Below are positions 41,778 through 51,059 of a stretch of 64,000 nt of DNA, piece by piece (positions within the stretch are counted from its first letter, which is position 1; the number at the start of each line of letters is the position of its first letter). The stretch covers positions 62,001 to 126,000 of the forward strand of contig NZ_JAPZVN010000008.1 of NCBI RefSeq assembly GCF_027533845.1, written 5' to 3'. Made by a program: the position numbers and the translations under genes. The DNA comes from Streptomyces sp. RPT161 (lineage in GTDB: Bacteria; Actinomycetota; Actinomycetes; Streptomycetales; Streptomycetaceae). Under the pieces are notes generated by a model, which was given only the letters and a program-made list of their open reading frames with translations, ran no database searches and was not told the DNA's origin.

Positions 41778-42488
41778 GTGACCAGCGCTGACCCCTTCGC
41801 CGATCCGGCCGCCGAGGCGGCCGCGGACCGCGATGCCGCACCGCAGTTCGTCCTGCCGCTCGTGGTCCGCATCGAGCGTGACGCTCCGCCCACCCGTACC
41901 GACGCCCTGGAGACGTCGGCCCGGGCGGTGCTCACCTTCCTCTCCGACCCGCGCACGGCGGACGGCGGCGAGTGGGCGGAGCTGCTGCGCGACTGGGAGG
42001 ACGGCAGGATCCGCAAGGTGGTGCGCCGGGCGCGCGGCGCGGAGTGGCGGCGGGCCCAGTCGCTGCCAGGCATCACGGTGGAGGGCCGGTCGGCGCACGT
42101 GCGGGTGTATCCGCCGGTGCCGCTGGACGGCTGGCCGAAGGAACTGGCCAAGTTGCAGGTCTCCGGTACCGAGTTGGCCGACCCCGAGCCGGTGGGCGCG
42201 CCGGACCCGGCGCTGCCGGTGCTCTGGCTCAACCCCGGCCTGGAGATGTCGGCGGGCAAGGCGATGGCCCAGACCGGGCACGCCGCACAGCTGGCCTGGT
42301 GGGCGCTGCCCGACGCGGCCCGCGCCGTCTGGCGGGACTCGGGCTTCGCCCTCTCCGTACGCACCCCGCAGGCGGCGCACTGGGCCGAGCTGGCCGAAAG
42401 CGGGCTGCCGTTGGTGCGCGACGCCGGCTTCACCGAGATCGCGCCCGGGTCCTGCACGGTGATCGCGGACCACCCGGCGCTGCGCTGA
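41778..42488 (+). CDS. Peptidyl-tRNA hydrolase, Pth2-type domain
   Basis: A 236-residue protein whose C-terminal 100 residues are a Pth2 domain. The block LNPGLEMSAGKAMAQTGHAAQL carries the conserved Lys and Gln/His of the active site. This enzyme type frees tRNA from stalled peptidyl-tRNA, and is usually archaeal or eukaryotic but also present in actinobacteria. The N-terminal 120 residues are unrelated and of unknown role. Start GTG 41778 follows CATGCT by 6 nt with no ribosome site (leaderless). It is divergent from the ABC ATPase gene. Confidence 0.85.
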   Translation: MTSADPFADPAAEAAADRDAAPQFVLPLVVRIERDAPPTRTDALETSARAVLTFLSDPRTADGGEWAELLRDWEDGRIRKVVRRARGAEWRRAQSLPGITVEGRSAHVRVYPPVPLDGWPKELAKLQVSGTELADPEPVGAPDPALPVLWLNPGLEMSAGKAMAQTGHAAQLAWWALPDAARAVWRDSGFALSVRTPQAAHWAELAESGLPLVRDAGFTEIAPGSCTVIADHPALR

Positions 42489-42509
42489 CCGCCGTCGCGG
42501 GGCCTGCCG

Positions 42510-43097
42510 CTAGGGAACGTCGCCCGTGGGCGCCAGCGCGGGCCACAGCGCGATGACCCGGTCGGCGACCGCGCGCACGTCCAGGTCACCGGTGTCCACG
42601 ACCAGGGTTCCGGGTGGGTCGGATGCCGCTATCTCCTCCAACTGGCGTGCGCTCCTGGCCAGTTGCTCACCGATCCGGCCGCCGATCCCCCGGCGTGTCA
42701 CCCGCTCCCGCAGTACGTCCAGGCACGCGGTGAGCCGTACCACCGTGAACGCCGCGGCAGGCACCGCCTCGGCGATCCACGGCAACTCCTGCCGCAGGTC
42801 CGCGAAGACCCCGGTCAGCATCAGCCGATGATGGCCGAGGTCCGCGTAGTTCGCCCACACCGCGGCGAGGTTGCGGCGGGCCATCTCCCACACCGGCAGC
42901 CCCGGCACCGGCCAGGGCTGGATGCGGTCCAACTCGTCGCAGTCGAGGACGGCGTGAGCCATGGAGTCCGCGGCCAGCCGACGCGACACCTCGTACACGG
43001 TGGAGCTCTTGCCCACACCCGCCGCGCCGCAGATGACGAGCACGTCCACCGTGTCCGGGATGTTTCCGCCGCTTCGCCCGCCCGTTTCGGACCCCAT
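42510..43097 (-). CDS. P-loop kinase-like protein
   Basis: A 195-residue protein of the gluconate/shikimate/adenylate-kinase superfamily. Walker A is GAAGVGKSS at residues 24-32, followed by DCDELDRIQPWP (a DxD-type segment) and a conserved arginine-rich lid near RERVTRRGIGGR. It is not a named enzyme to me; homologues are often called ATP-binding protein or AAA family. Start ATG 43097 is set by CAGACT 8 nt upstream without ribosome site. It converges with the Pth2 gene. Confidence 0.75.
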   Translation of the reverse strand: MGSETGGRSGGNIPDTVDVLVICGAAGVGKSSTVYEVSRRLAADSMAHAVLDCDELDRIQPWPVPGLPVWEMARRNLAAVWANYADLGHHRLMLTGVFADLRQELPWIAEAVPAAAFTVVRLTACLDVLRERVTRRGIGGRIGEQLARSARQLEEIAASDPPGTLVVDTGDLDVRAVADRVIALWPALAPTGDVP

Positions 43098-43273
43098 GGC
43101 GCGCCAGTCTGGTCCGGACCGTGGTACACCGCCAGAGCGCAACCTCAAATCCGGCTCTGAACCGCCCGGTTGGGCGTCCGCCTCCCGCCCCGGCCCGGGT
43201 GTCCGACGGCCATCGGATCCCAACGGCCGAAATTCCAGGGCGGATTGTCAGTGGGATCCAGTAGAACACCCTT

Positions 43274-44101
43274 ATGTGGGTTTCCCTGGTCGCCGTCGCC
43301 TGGGTGGCGGCGCTGATGTCCTGCGCGCGGCTGTGCCGGGCGGCGATGGCCGCCGCCCGGGAGTCCCCGGCACCCGCCTACGGCCCCGACCGCGCGGCGG
43401 CCGGGGAACCGGAACTGGGCCTGTACGAGGCGGCGTTCCTCGCCGGTGGGCCGAGCCGGGTCACCGATCTGGCGATGGTGGCGATGTCCCGGCAGCGGCG
43501 GCTGCTGCTCGCCCACACCGGCTGGGCGACGGTGGTGGACCCGGTCGGCCGCGATGAGGTGGAGCGTTCGCTGATCGCCTCGATAGGTCCCGGCGGCCAG
43601 TCCCTCATACCGGCGGTGCGCGCGGTGCACGCCGCCGCCGACTGCGTGCGCGCGCTCGGTGAGCGGCTGGCCTCGGCCGGTCTGGCCGTGCCCGCGGCGG
43701 TCCGGGACGGGATGACGGCCGGGATCCGGCAGACGTGGGCCGCCACCGTGCTGGTGTGCGCGCTGCTGGCCGCCTCCACCGGCATCAACCGGCCCGGCGG
43801 GGACGCCTCGGACCCGCTGTGGTTCGTGCTGCCGCTGCTGTTGACCGTGGGCTGTCTGGTCATCGCCCGGATCGAGGCGCATCCGTACACCCGTTGGGCC
43901 TCGCCCGCGGGCCAGGAACTGCTGCGGGCGATACCCGTGCCCCGGCTGCGGCACCGCCGAGGCGGTGGTGCCGCGGTGCCGGGGCTGACCGGTCGCTCGG
44001 ACGACCGCACGCCGCTGATGACGCTCGCGCTGTGCGGGCCGGCGGTGCTGCGGGACCCGGCGTTGCGCGCGGCGCTGGGCGGTTCACGCCAGGTGGCGTG
44101 A
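43274..44101 (+). CDS. TIGR04222-domain membrane protein
   Basis: A 275-residue protein. A short N-terminal membrane span precedes a soluble segment (GLYEAAFLAGGPSRVTDLAMVAM), then two hydrophobic spans near residues 155-195 (WAATVLVCALLAAST and FVLPLLLTVGCLVIA), then a Gly-rich end. The pattern LxxLYExAFLxGGPxRVxxxA is the mark of the TIGR04222 family, membrane proteins known mainly from actinobacteria and of unknown function. In Streptomyces this family often sits close to the heme genes, as here. Start ATG 43274 lacks a clear ribosome site. Confidence 0.8.
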   Translation: MWVSLVAVAWVAALMSCARLCRAAMAAARESPAPAYGPDRAAAGEPELGLYEAAFLAGGPSRVTDLAMVAMSRQRRLLLAHTGWATVVDPVGRDEVERSLIASIGPGGQSLIPAVRAVHAAADCVRALGERLASAGLAVPAAVRDGMTAGIRQTWAATVLVCALLAASTGINRPGGDASDPLWFVLPLLLTVGCLVIARIEAHPYTRWASPAGQELLRAIPVPRLRHRRGGGAAVPGLTGRSDDRTPLMTLALCGPAVLRDPALRAALGGSRQVA

Positions 44102-44103
44102 AC

Positions 44104-44120
44104 CCCGGCCTGCGGCCGGG
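44104..44120 (+). terminator. Short hairpin after the TIGR04222 gene
   Basis: CCCGGCC (44104-44110) pairs with GGCCGGG (44114-44120) around a 3-nt loop, 2 bp after the stop. It lies between convergent genes and may serve the plus strand. Confidence 0.5.
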
Positions 44121-44297
44121 CTGTTGACCGGGATCGTCAGCCGGTCGCGGTCGGTTGGTACCGCCGGGCTCCGACGTCGCGGTTGCTCGCCGTCTCGGCT
44201 GAACCTCCTGCCGCCGCGACGGCACGCGACCACGGCGGCGCAGGTCGGCGGTACAACCGGCCGCACACCCCGGGCCGAACGACCCGCCGGGAAGCCG

Positions 44298-45020
44298 CTA
44301 CGCCAAACCCGCGACCAGTTCGGAGACGGCCTTGCGGCGGCCCGTGTAGAACGGGACCTCCTCGCGGACGTGGCGGCGCGCCTCGGAGCCGCGCAGGTGC
44401 CGCATCAGGTCGACGATCCGGTACAGCTCGTCGGCCTCGAAGGCCAGGATCCACTCGTAGTCACCGAGGGAGAAGGAGGCGACCGTGTTGGCGCGCACAT
44501 CCGGGAAGCCGCGGGCCATCTTGCCGTGGTCGGCGAGCATCCGCCGCCGGTCCTCGTCGGGCAGCAGGTACCACTCGTAGGACCGCACGAACGGGTAGAC
44601 GCTCACGTAGTCGCGCGGCGTCTCGTCGGCGAGGAACGCCGGGATGTGCGACCGGTTGAACTCGGCCGGGCGGTGCAGCGCCATGTTCGACCAGACCGGC
44701 TCCAGGGCGCGGCCGAGCCGGGTGCGCCGGAAGAGGTTGTACGCCTCCTGGAGCGCGTCCGAGCTCTCGGAGTGCCACCAGATCATGACGTCGGCGTCGG
44801 CGCGCAGACCGGACACGTCGTAGGTGCCGCGTACCGTGACGTCCTTCGCGGCGAGCTGCTCGAACAGTTCCTCGACCTCGTCCGCGTAGCCGGAGCGGTC
44901 CTCGGGCAGCGGGGAGCGCAGCCGGAACACCGACCAGAGGGTGTAGCGGATCACTTCGTTGAGGTCACGGGCCTTCTTGCCCGCGTTGGGGGCCTTGGCG
45001 GGGGCAGCATTCTCGGTCAT
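44298..45020 (-). CDS. hemQ: Coproheme decarboxylase (HemQ/ChdC)
   Basis: A 240-residue chlorite-dismutase-fold enzyme that oxidatively decarboxylates coproheme III to heme b with peroxide. Visible: the N-terminal [20 protein letters not shown], the heme-pocket region around [38 protein letters not shown]-like text with a histidine, and the C-terminal [10 protein letters not shown]. It belongs to the actinobacterial coproporphyrin-dependent pathway. ATG 45020 is 4 bp after the cgoX stop, and the three heme genes are cotranscribed as hemE-cgoX-hemQ. Confidence 0.93.
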   Translation of the reverse strand: MTENAAPAKAPNAGKKARDLNEVIRYTLWSVFRLRSPLPEDRSGYADEVEELFEQLAAKDVTVRGTYDVSGLRADADVMIWWHSESSDALQEAYNLFRRTRLGRALEPVWSNMALHRPAEFNRSHIPAFLADETPRDYVSVYPFVRSYEWYLLPDEDRRRMLADHGKMARGFPDVRANTVASFSLGDYEWILAFEADELYRIVDLMRHLRGSEARRHVREEVPFYTGRRKAVSELVAGLA

Positions 45021-45024
45021 GCGG

Positions 45025-46509
45025 CTATTCTCCCGCGCCGCCCTCGATGCCCGTCCGCAGGGTGCCCGTCGAGCGTCCGGCGAGGGTCCGCAGCACCTGG
45101 TCGGCGGCCTTGCGGGCGCTGGCGACGCAGGCCGGGATGCCCACGCCGTCGTAGACCGCGCCGCACACCGACATGCCGGGAAGCTTGGCGACCTGCTCGC
45201 GGACCCGGGCCACCCGCTCCAGGTGGCCGACCGGGTACTGCGGCAGCCCGCCGTCCCATCGGGTCACCCGGGCCGCGACGGGTGCCGCGCTGATCCCGGC
45301 GGCGGCGGCGAGGTCCTCCCGGGACAGCCGCACCAGGTCGGTGTCGTCCCAGGCCAGGTCGTCCTCCTCGCCGTACCTGCCGACCGAGGTGCGCAGCACG
45401 AAGGTGTCCGCTCCGGCCTCCTCGAGCCAGCCCCACTTGCGGCTGGAGAACGTGGACGCCTTGATGGTGTTGCGGTCCACCGGGGGCACCAGGAAGCCGC
45501 TGCCGGCGGGCATGTTCAGCAGGTCACGGCGGCGGAACGCCATGGTGACCAGCGCGACGCTGGCGTACTCCACGGTGCCCAACTCGGCCGCGGCGGCGGG
45601 CGATTCGGCGGCCAGCAGCCGGGCCGCGACCGGCGCGGGCACGGCGAGCACCACCGCGTCGGCCGCCAGCGCCGATCGGCCGCCGGTCCCCTCGATGACC
45701 GCCTGCCAGCCGGAGGCGGTGCGGCGCAGCTCGCGCACCTCGGTACCGGTCCTGATGTCCGCGCCCGCCGCTCGGCACGCCTGCGCGACCGCCACGGGCA
45801 GCCGCCCCACGCCGCCGCGCACGCCCATGAACACGGGTCCGTCCTGCCCGGCCGCGGCGGCCCGGCGCTGGCTGTCGCGCACCGCCTCGATCAGCGAGCG
45901 CCGACCGCGTGCCGCCTCGTAGAGCTGCGGGACGGCGGCGCGCAGCGAGATCTGGTAGGCGTTGCCCGCGTAGACCCCGCCGAGCAGCGGCTCGACCAGC
46001 CGGTCCACCACCTCCCGGCCGAGCCGGGCGGCCACGTACTCGCCGATCGCGATGTCCTCGCCGACCTCGGTGCGCGGCAGTACATGGTCCAAGGGCAGCC
46101 GGGCCAGGCCCGCGGGCGAGAGCACCCCGGAGGCGGACAGCGGTCCCAGGTCGCCGGGTACGCCCATGATGTGGCCGGTCGGCATCGGCCGCAGCCGACC
46201 GCGGGTCCACAGCGCGGCCCGAGCGGTGGCGGGCGGCTCCAACTCGTCGCCGAGCCCGGCCTCGCGGGCCAGTTCCACCGCCTCCGGGCGCCGCGCGAGC
46301 ATCGACTCCGCGCCGAGGTCGACCGGCACCCCGGCGATTTCGTCGGCGTACAGCTTGCCGCCGAGCCGGGCCGACGACTCCAGCACCGTCACCCTGGCAC
46401 CGCCGGTGACGAGGCGGAAAGCGGCGGCCAGTCCCGAGATCCCACCGCCGACCACGAGTACGTGCCCCGCGCCGGATCCGTGCTCGGGCCGCTCCCGCAC
46501 CGCGTTCAT
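45025..46509 (-). CDS. hemG: Coproporphyrinogen III oxidase (HemY/CgoX type)
   Basis: A 494-residue FAD enzyme oxidising coproporphyrinogen III to coproporphyrin III in Gram-positive bacteria. It has the Rossmann motif [13 protein letters not shown] near the start, the glycine-rich [11 protein letters not shown] near the C-terminus and the late FAD contact [16 protein letters not shown]. Older names are hemG or hemY. Start: ATG 46509 with GGAGGG directly in front; GTG 46518 is also possible. It is 22 bp from the hemE stop and 4 bp from the hemQ start. The other steps (ferrochelatase, hemA to hemD) are not in this window. Confidence 0.92.
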   Translation of the reverse strand: MNAVRERPEHGSGAGHVLVVGGGISGLAAAFRLVTGGARVTVLESSARLGGKLYADEIAGVPVDLGAESMLARRPEAVELAREAGLGDELEPPATARAALWTRGRLRPMPTGHIMGVPGDLGPLSASGVLSPAGLARLPLDHVLPRTEVGEDIAIGEYVAARLGREVVDRLVEPLLGGVYAGNAYQISLRAAVPQLYEAARGRRSLIEAVRDSQRRAAAAGQDGPVFMGVRGGVGRLPVAVAQACRAAGADIRTGTEVRELRRTASGWQAVIEGTGGRSALAADAVVLAVPAPVAARLLAAESPAAAAELGTVEYASVALVTMAFRRRDLLNMPAGSGFLVPPVDRNTIKASTFSSRKWGWLEEAGADTFVLRTSVGRYGEEDDLAWDDTDLVRLSREDLAAAAGISAAPVAARVTRWDGGLPQYPVGHLERVARVREQVAKLPGMSVCGAVYDGVGIPACVASARKAADQVLRTLAGRSTGTLRTGIEGGAGE

Positions 46510-46531
46510 GCCCTCCACTGTGCCACCGCCG

Positions 46532-47599
46532 TCAACGAGCCTCGGTCGTCTGGTGGACGAACTCCACGAGCCGGGTGAGCGCGTCCGGCTCCGTGTTGGG
46601 CAGCACGCCGTGCCCGAGGTTGAAGACGTGGCCGGGCGCGGCCTTGGCCGAGTCCAGCACCTCGCGCGCCTTGGCCCGTACGGCCTGCTCGGGGGCGAAC
46701 AGCACGGCGGGGTCCAGGTTGCCCTGGAGCGCCTTGTCCGCTCCGACCCGGCGGGTGGCCTCGGCGAGCGGTACCCGCCAGTCGACGCCGACCACGTCCG
46801 CGCCCGCCTCTCCCATGAGGCCGAGCAACTCGCCGGTGCCGACGCCGAAGTGGATGCGGGGCACGCCGTAGGACGCGACGGCGTCGAAGACCTTCGCCGA
46901 GGCGGGCATGACGGAGCGCCGGTAGTCCTCGGGGGCGAGCGCGCCGACCCAGGAGTCGAACAGCTGGACGGCCGAGGCGCCCGCCTCGATCTGCACCCTC
47001 AGGAACGCGGCGGTGATGTCGGCGAGCCGGTCGAGCAGGTCCGCCCACAGCTGCGGGTCGCCGTACATCAGCGCCTTGGTGCGCTCGTGGTTGCGGGACG
47101 GGCCGCCCTCGACGAGGTAGCTCGCCAGGGTGAACGGCGCGCCCGCGAAGCCGATCAGCGGGGTGCCGCCGAGTTCGCCGGTCAGCATGCCGATCGCCTC
47201 GGTGACGTAGCTGACGTCGTCCGGTTCCAGCGGACGCAGCCGGTCGAGGTCGGCGCGGGTCCTGATCGGCTCGGCGACCACCGGGCCGACGCCCGGCTTG
47301 ATGTCGAGGTCGAGGCCGATGGCCTTGAGCGGAACGACGATGTCGCTGAAGTAGATGGCGGCGTCGACGCCGTGGCGCCGTACCGGTTGCAGCGTGATCT
47401 CGGTGACGAGGTCGGGGCGCATGCACGATTCGAGCATCGCGGTGCCCTCGCGCACCTTGCGGTACTCGGGCAGCGAACGCCCGGCCTGCCGCATGAACCA
47501 CACCGGGGTGTGCGGCACCGGCTCGCGTCGACACGCCCGGATGAACGCCGAATCGGCGGTCCGGTGGCGTGCTTGGTCTGTCCGCTGCTGAGCATTCAC
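46532..47599 (-). CDS. hemE: Uroporphyrinogen decarboxylase
   Basis: A 355-residue enzyme removing four carboxyl groups from uroporphyrinogen III to give coproporphyrinogen III. Conserved text: [16 protein letters not shown] (with the substrate Arg residues), [14 protein letters not shown], and the invariant Asp/Tyr segment RIHFGVGTG. It heads the minus-strand operon hemE-cgoX-hemQ and commits tetrapyrrole precursors to heme; siroheme branches off one step earlier, and the sulfur operon carries the chelatase for that branch. Start GTG 47599 is 123 bp from the divergent DUF3000 gene. Confidence 0.95.
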   Translation of the reverse strand: MNAQQRTDQARHRTADSAFIRACRREPVPHTPVWFMRQAGRSLPEYRKVREGTAMLESCMRPDLVTEITLQPVRRHGVDAAIYFSDIVVPLKAIGLDLDIKPGVGPVVAEPIRTRADLDRLRPLEPDDVSYVTEAIGMLTGELGGTPLIGFAGAPFTLASYLVEGGPSRNHERTKALMYGDPQLWADLLDRLADITAAFLRVQIEAGASAVQLFDSWVGALAPEDYRRSVMPASAKVFDAVASYGVPRIHFGVGTGELLGLMGEAGADVVGVDWRVPLAEATRRVGADKALQGNLDPAVLFAPEQAVRAKAREVLDSAKAAPGHVFNLGHGVLPNTEPDALTRLVEFVHQTTEAR

Positions 47600-47722
47600 G
47601 GATGAATCTTCGCACGCGCCGAATGTCCACCGAATGCCGACCGCGTGTCAGCCGAAGGGGCGACCCGCCCATACCGGTGTTCCTCCCGTGCCGATGGGTG
47701 CCAGCGGCCTAGTCTTCCGGGC

Positions 47723-48346
47723 ATGGTCGCGGCTCAGGGGCACCTCGTGGACGAGGATGGGGCACCGCTCGTATTCCAGCGGGCGGTGGAGACACTGGAA
47801 GCGGCCCGGACGCGGGCCGAGGTGGAACTGGCGCAGATCCCGGCCCCCAAACGGCTGGCCCCGCACGCGTACGCGGTGGAGGCCTCGGTGGTCGTCGAGG
47901 GGGAGGAACTGGCGGACGGCAGGCTGGTGCTGCTGCACGACCCGGCCGGGCAGGACACCTGGCACGGTACCTTCCGGGTGGTCACGCTGGCCCGAGCGGA
48001 GCTGGAACCGGAGATGGCGGCCGATCCACTGCTGCCGGACGTGTGCTGGTCCTGGCTGACCGGGGCGCTGGCCGCGCGCGGTGCGGCGTACAGCGAACCG
48101 AGCGGCACCGTCTCGTGCAGTTCCTCGCACCACTTCGGGGCGCTGGCGGACCGGGCGGCCAGCACGGAGATCGAGGTCCGGGCGTCCTGGACGCCCGCCG
48201 ACACATCGGCCGGGTTCCCCGACATGGCGGCGCACCTGGTGGCGTGGTGCGAGTTGCTGTGCACCAGTGCCGGGTTGCCTCCGGCGCTGGGCGAAGGGGG
48301 TGGCGACGGGGTGGTGTCGCTGCCGAACCGGCGTGGCCCGCGATAA
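47723..48346 (+). CDS. DUF3000 domain protein
   Basis: A 207-residue actinobacterial protein of unknown function. Family blocks: LAPHAYAVEASVVV, LVLLHDPAGQDTWHGTFRVVTLARAELEPEM, and CSSSHHFGALADRAASTEIEVRASWTP. No cofactor or catalytic motif is obvious. ATG 47723 follows TAGTCT by 7 nt without ribosome site, so it is probably leaderless. It is always next to hemE and whiI in the Streptomyces I know, which suggests a link to either development or heme, but that is guilt by association. Confidence 0.85.
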   Translation: MVAAQGHLVDEDGAPLVFQRAVETLEAARTRAEVELAQIPAPKRLAPHAYAVEASVVVEGEELADGRLVLLHDPAGQDTWHGTFRVVTLARAELEPEMAADPLLPDVCWSWLTGALAARGAAYSEPSGTVSCSSSHHFGALADRAASTEIEVRASWTPADTSAGFPDMAAHLVAWCELLCTSAGLPPALGEGGGDGVVSLPNRRGPR

Positions 48347-48393
48347 CGATCCACGGTAACGGTCGGTTGCCGTACGGCGGACCGAATGTCCTT

Positions 48394-48436
48394 GGCTGAT
48401 CGAACCGTTGGCTCTTTTGTTCGGAATCGATCAGCC
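48394..48436. repeat. Inverted repeat between DUF3000 and whiI
   Basis: GGCTGATCGA (48394-48403) and TCGATCAGCC (48427-48436) are perfect reverse complements 23 nt apart. They form a stem after the DUF3000 gene (terminator) or a binding site upstream of the whiI promoter. The loop is AT-richer than the surroundings. Confidence 0.55.
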
Positions 48437-48485
48437 TCGTATCCGACTTGCCCGGATTGTTACGGAATAAATCGTGATCTTTCCC

Positions 48486-48513
48486 TAAAGGACCGTTCCG
48501 ATACTGCCGAAGA
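48486..48513 (+). promoter_or_regulatory. WhiG/FliA-type promoter of whiI
   Basis: TAAA (48486-48489), a 16-bp spacer and GCCGAAGA (48506-48513) match the FliA/WhiG consensus TAAA-N15/16-GCCGATAA at 10 of 12 positions. In S. coelicolor whiI expression is known to depend on the sporulation sigma factor WhiG. The transcript would start about 75 nt before the whiI GTG, which has AGGAGG in front. Confidence 0.75.
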
Positions 48514-48594
48514 GGACTGTGACCTTTATCCCCACGGAGCACCGGCCCCCTCCCCCGTCGGCCGGTCCGGTTCCGCCACGTCACAGGAGGCCCG

Positions 48595-49257
48595 GTGTCG
48601 GTTCTTCTCGACCACCCCACAAGCCTGGTCGCCTACCGCCCGATCAAGCCGACGGCCATGGTCGTCGTCGCCGACCCGCGCGTCCGCAGCACTGTCACCC
48701 GGCATCTGTGGGCACTCGGCGTGCGCGACGTCATCGAGGCGTCGTCGATCGCGGAGGCCCGCCCCCGGGTCGGCACCCCGCGCGACATCTGCGTCGCCGA
48801 TGTGCACCTGCCCGACGGCTCCGGGCTCACCCTCCTCGCCGAGACCAGGGCCGCGGGCTGGCCCAACGGACTCGCCCTGTCCGCCGCCGACGACATCGGC
48901 GCGGTGCGCAACGCGCTGGCCGGTGGCGTCAAGGGCTACGTCGTCACCGGCACCCGTACGAATGTAGGTCTCGCGCAGCGACCCGGCGCCGCCCCGATCG
49001 GGGCACCCGGCGCCCGCCTCCAGCGCCGCCCACCGGGCGCTCCCGGCCACCCCGGCGGCTACCGGGAGCTGTCGGGGCGCGAGGTGGAGGTGCTCCGGCT
49101 GGTGGCCGAGGGGCAGTCCAACAAGGCGATCGGTGTGTCGATGGGGCTGTCCGCCCTCACCGTCAAGAGCCATCTGGCCCGTATCGCCCGAAAGCTCGGC
49201 ACCGGAGACCGTGCCGGAATGGTGGCCGTGGCACTGCGCACCGGCATCATCCACTGA
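48595..49257 (+). CDS. whiI: WhiI-type atypical response regulator
   Basis: A 220-residue LuxR/NarL-class regulator required for sporulation septation in S. coelicolor. The receiver domain (20-120) keeps D69 (ADVHLPDG) and K113 but the acidic pair is reduced to A26-D27 (VVADPRV), so phosphorylation is doubtful; the known WhiI also lacks pocket residues. A proline/glycine linker leads to an LuxR helix-turn-helix (YRELSGREVEVLRLVAEGQSNKAIG, with ALTVKSHLARIARKLG). WhiI is known to work as a heterodimer with BldM on late sporulation promoters. GTG 48595 with AGGAGG, behind a WhiG promoter. Identity rests on neighbours, length and motif pattern. Confidence 0.88.
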   Translation: MSVLLDHPTSLVAYRPIKPTAMVVVADPRVRSTVTRHLWALGVRDVIEASSIAEARPRVGTPRDICVADVHLPDGSGLTLLAETRAAGWPNGLALSAADDIGAVRNALAGGVKGYVVTGTRTNVGLAQRPGAAPIGAPGARLQRRPPGAPGHPGGYRELSGREVEVLRLVAEGQSNKAIGVSMGLSALTVKSHLARIARKLGTGDRAGMVAVALRTGIIH

Positions 49258-49346
49258 GCCCGAACCGTACGGCGGTCAGCGCGCCCGTTCGTGGAACGTT
49301 CCATCGACGGGCGCGACGCATGAGCCGTCCCGGCTACCCTTGACGA

Positions 49347-50594
49347 GTGACCGACGCCCGAGAGACCGCAGCAAGCGAAGCAATCCCGGCGCCGGTCCCG
49401 CTGCTGGACCCGCGCGAGGGCATCCCGCCGGTGACCGACAGCCCGGAGGCGCTCGCCGCAGTCGTGTCGGCATTCGCCGCGGGCACCGGTCCCGTCGCCG
49501 TCGACGCCGAGCGCGCTTCCGGCTACCGCTACGGGCAGCGGGCCTACCTGGTCCAGCTGCGCCGCGCCGGAGCAGGGACCGCGCTGATCGACCCCGTCGC
49601 CTGTCCTGACCTGTCCGCGCTGGGCGAGGCCCTCGCCGACACCGAGTGGGTGCTGCACGCGGCCACCCAGGACCTGCCGTGCCTGGCCGAGATAGGGATG
49701 CGGCCGGGCCGGATCTTCGACACCGAGCTTGCCGGACGGCTGGCGGGCTTCGCCCGGGTGGGCCTGGGCGCCATGGTGGAGAACGTGCTCGGCTACGCCC
49801 TGGAGAAGGGCCACTCGGCCGTCGACTGGTCCACCCGCCCGCTGCCCGAGCCGTGGTTGCGCTATGCCGCGCTCGACGTGGAACTGCTGGTCGACCTGCG
49901 CGACGCGTTGGAGGCCGAGCTGCGAGAGCAGGGCAAGCTGGAGTGGGCGCTTCAGGAGTTCGCGGCGATCGCCGCCGCGCCGCCGCCCGCGCCGCGCACC
50001 GACCCCTGGCGCCGCACCTCGGGCATGCACAAGGTTCGGCGGCGCCGACAGCTCGGCGTGGTACGGGAGTTGTGGACGGTACGGGACGAGATCGCGCGGC
50101 AGCGCGACGTCTCGCCGGGGCGGGTGCTGACCGACGCCGCGATCGTGGCGGCGGCACTGGCGATGCCGCCCAATGTGCACGCGCTCGCCGCGCTGCCCGG
50201 TTTCGGCAACCGGATGGGCCGCCGCCAACTGGACGTCTGGCAGGCCGCGGTGGACCGGGCGCGGGCGCTGCCCGAGCGGGACCAGCCGCAGCTCGGGCCG
50301 GTGCAGGGAGGTCCGCCGCCGCCGCGCTCGTGGACCGACAAGGACCCGGCGGCGGCAGCCCGCCTCAGCGCCGCCCGCGCGGCGGTCACCGCGTTGGCGG
50401 AGCGGCTCAATGTGCCGCAGGAGAACCTGGTGGCGCCGGACGCGGTACGGCGGGTGTGCTGGGAGCCGCCGGCGGAGCCGAACGCGGCGGCGATCGCCGA
50501 GCGGCTCGCGGAGCGGGCCGCGCGCCCATGGCAGATCGAACTCGTCTCGGACGTGATCGCGCGGGCGCTGACGGCGGTTCAGGCCGAGTCCTGA
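49347..50594 (+). CDS. rnd: Ribonuclease D
   Basis: A 415-residue DEDD-type 3'-5' exoribonuclease for tRNA 3'-end trimming. The 3'-5' exonuclease domain starts at about residue 40 (PVAVDAERASGYRYGQRAYLVQLRR, with the first Asp/Glu pair), has HAATQDLPCL and ends with the RYAALDVELL tyrosine motif. The HRDC domain around residue 230 (RQRDVSPGRVLTDAAIVAAAL) binds RNA. Start GTG 49347 follows TACCCT by 6 nt (leaderless). It lies between whiI and fadA in a conserved Streptomyces order. Confidence 0.93.
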   Translation: MTDARETAASEAIPAPVPLLDPREGIPPVTDSPEALAAVVSAFAAGTGPVAVDAERASGYRYGQRAYLVQLRRAGAGTALIDPVACPDLSALGEALADTEWVLHAATQDLPCLAEIGMRPGRIFDTELAGRLAGFARVGLGAMVENVLGYALEKGHSAVDWSTRPLPEPWLRYAALDVELLVDLRDALEAELREQGKLEWALQEFAAIAAAPPPAPRTDPWRRTSGMHKVRRRRQLGVVRELWTVRDEIARQRDVSPGRVLTDAAIVAAALAMPPNVHALAALPGFGNRMGRRQLDVWQAAVDRARALPERDQPQLGPVQGGPPPPRSWTDKDPAAAARLSAARAAVTALAERLNVPQENLVAPDAVRRVCWEPPAEPNAAAIAERLAERAARPWQIELVSDVIARALTAVQAES

Positions 50595-50920
50595 CGATCG
50601 GCCGCCCCCGCGGTCCTCGCGAACGGGTTCTCCCGCCCGCCGACCTGATTACCGTCGGCCTTTGCTTGACGGGGCGCACGGCCGCGCACGTCCGGTCGGC
50701 GGTGCGCTGCGGGTTTTCACCCACCCACCCCGCCGCGTTCGCAGCCCACGCTCCCGGTCCGTGCCGAACCGTGCGCGACGGCAGGCGAGAGGCCGAGGGC
50801 AGACGGGTGGACGGGTGGGCGTGGCCCCAGGGCAGACCGGTCGGCCAGGTGGGAGGCAGCGCCCCGGACCTGCGGGGAATGTGACGTTCACCGCTTACCG
50901 CGGGGGGACTGTCCACACTG
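50595..50920. other. Gene-free spacer after RNase D
   Basis: No supportable gene in the gap from the RNase D stop to fadA (465 bp in all). GCGCAC (50676-50681) and GTGCGC (50702-50707) can form a weak stem followed by GGGTTTTC, a possible terminator. Other frames here lack ribosome sites and coding bias. Confidence 0.4.
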
Positions 50921-50938
50921 GTTACCCGCAAGTAGCAT
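50921..50938 (+). promoter_or_regulatory. fadA promoter and overlapping operator candidate
   Basis: TAGCAT (50933-50938) is a TAnnnT -10. It overlaps the imperfect inverted repeat GTTACCCGCAAGTAGC (50921-50936, G-TAC--GC--GTA-C), which fits a TetR- or GntR-type repressor of fatty-acid degradation. Upstream TGTCCA (50910-50915) may be a weak -35. The leader to GTG 51060 is about 115 nt. Confidence 0.45.
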
Positions 50939-51059
50939 GACCGTGTGAGCCGCCGCTGCTTCGCCATGCGGCGTCCTCTGCCGGGCTGCCCAGCCACACC
51001 GCGCGCCGCGGAGCGCCGCGCGCCCGGCGGCGAGCGAACACGAATGAGGGAGAGCCAAC

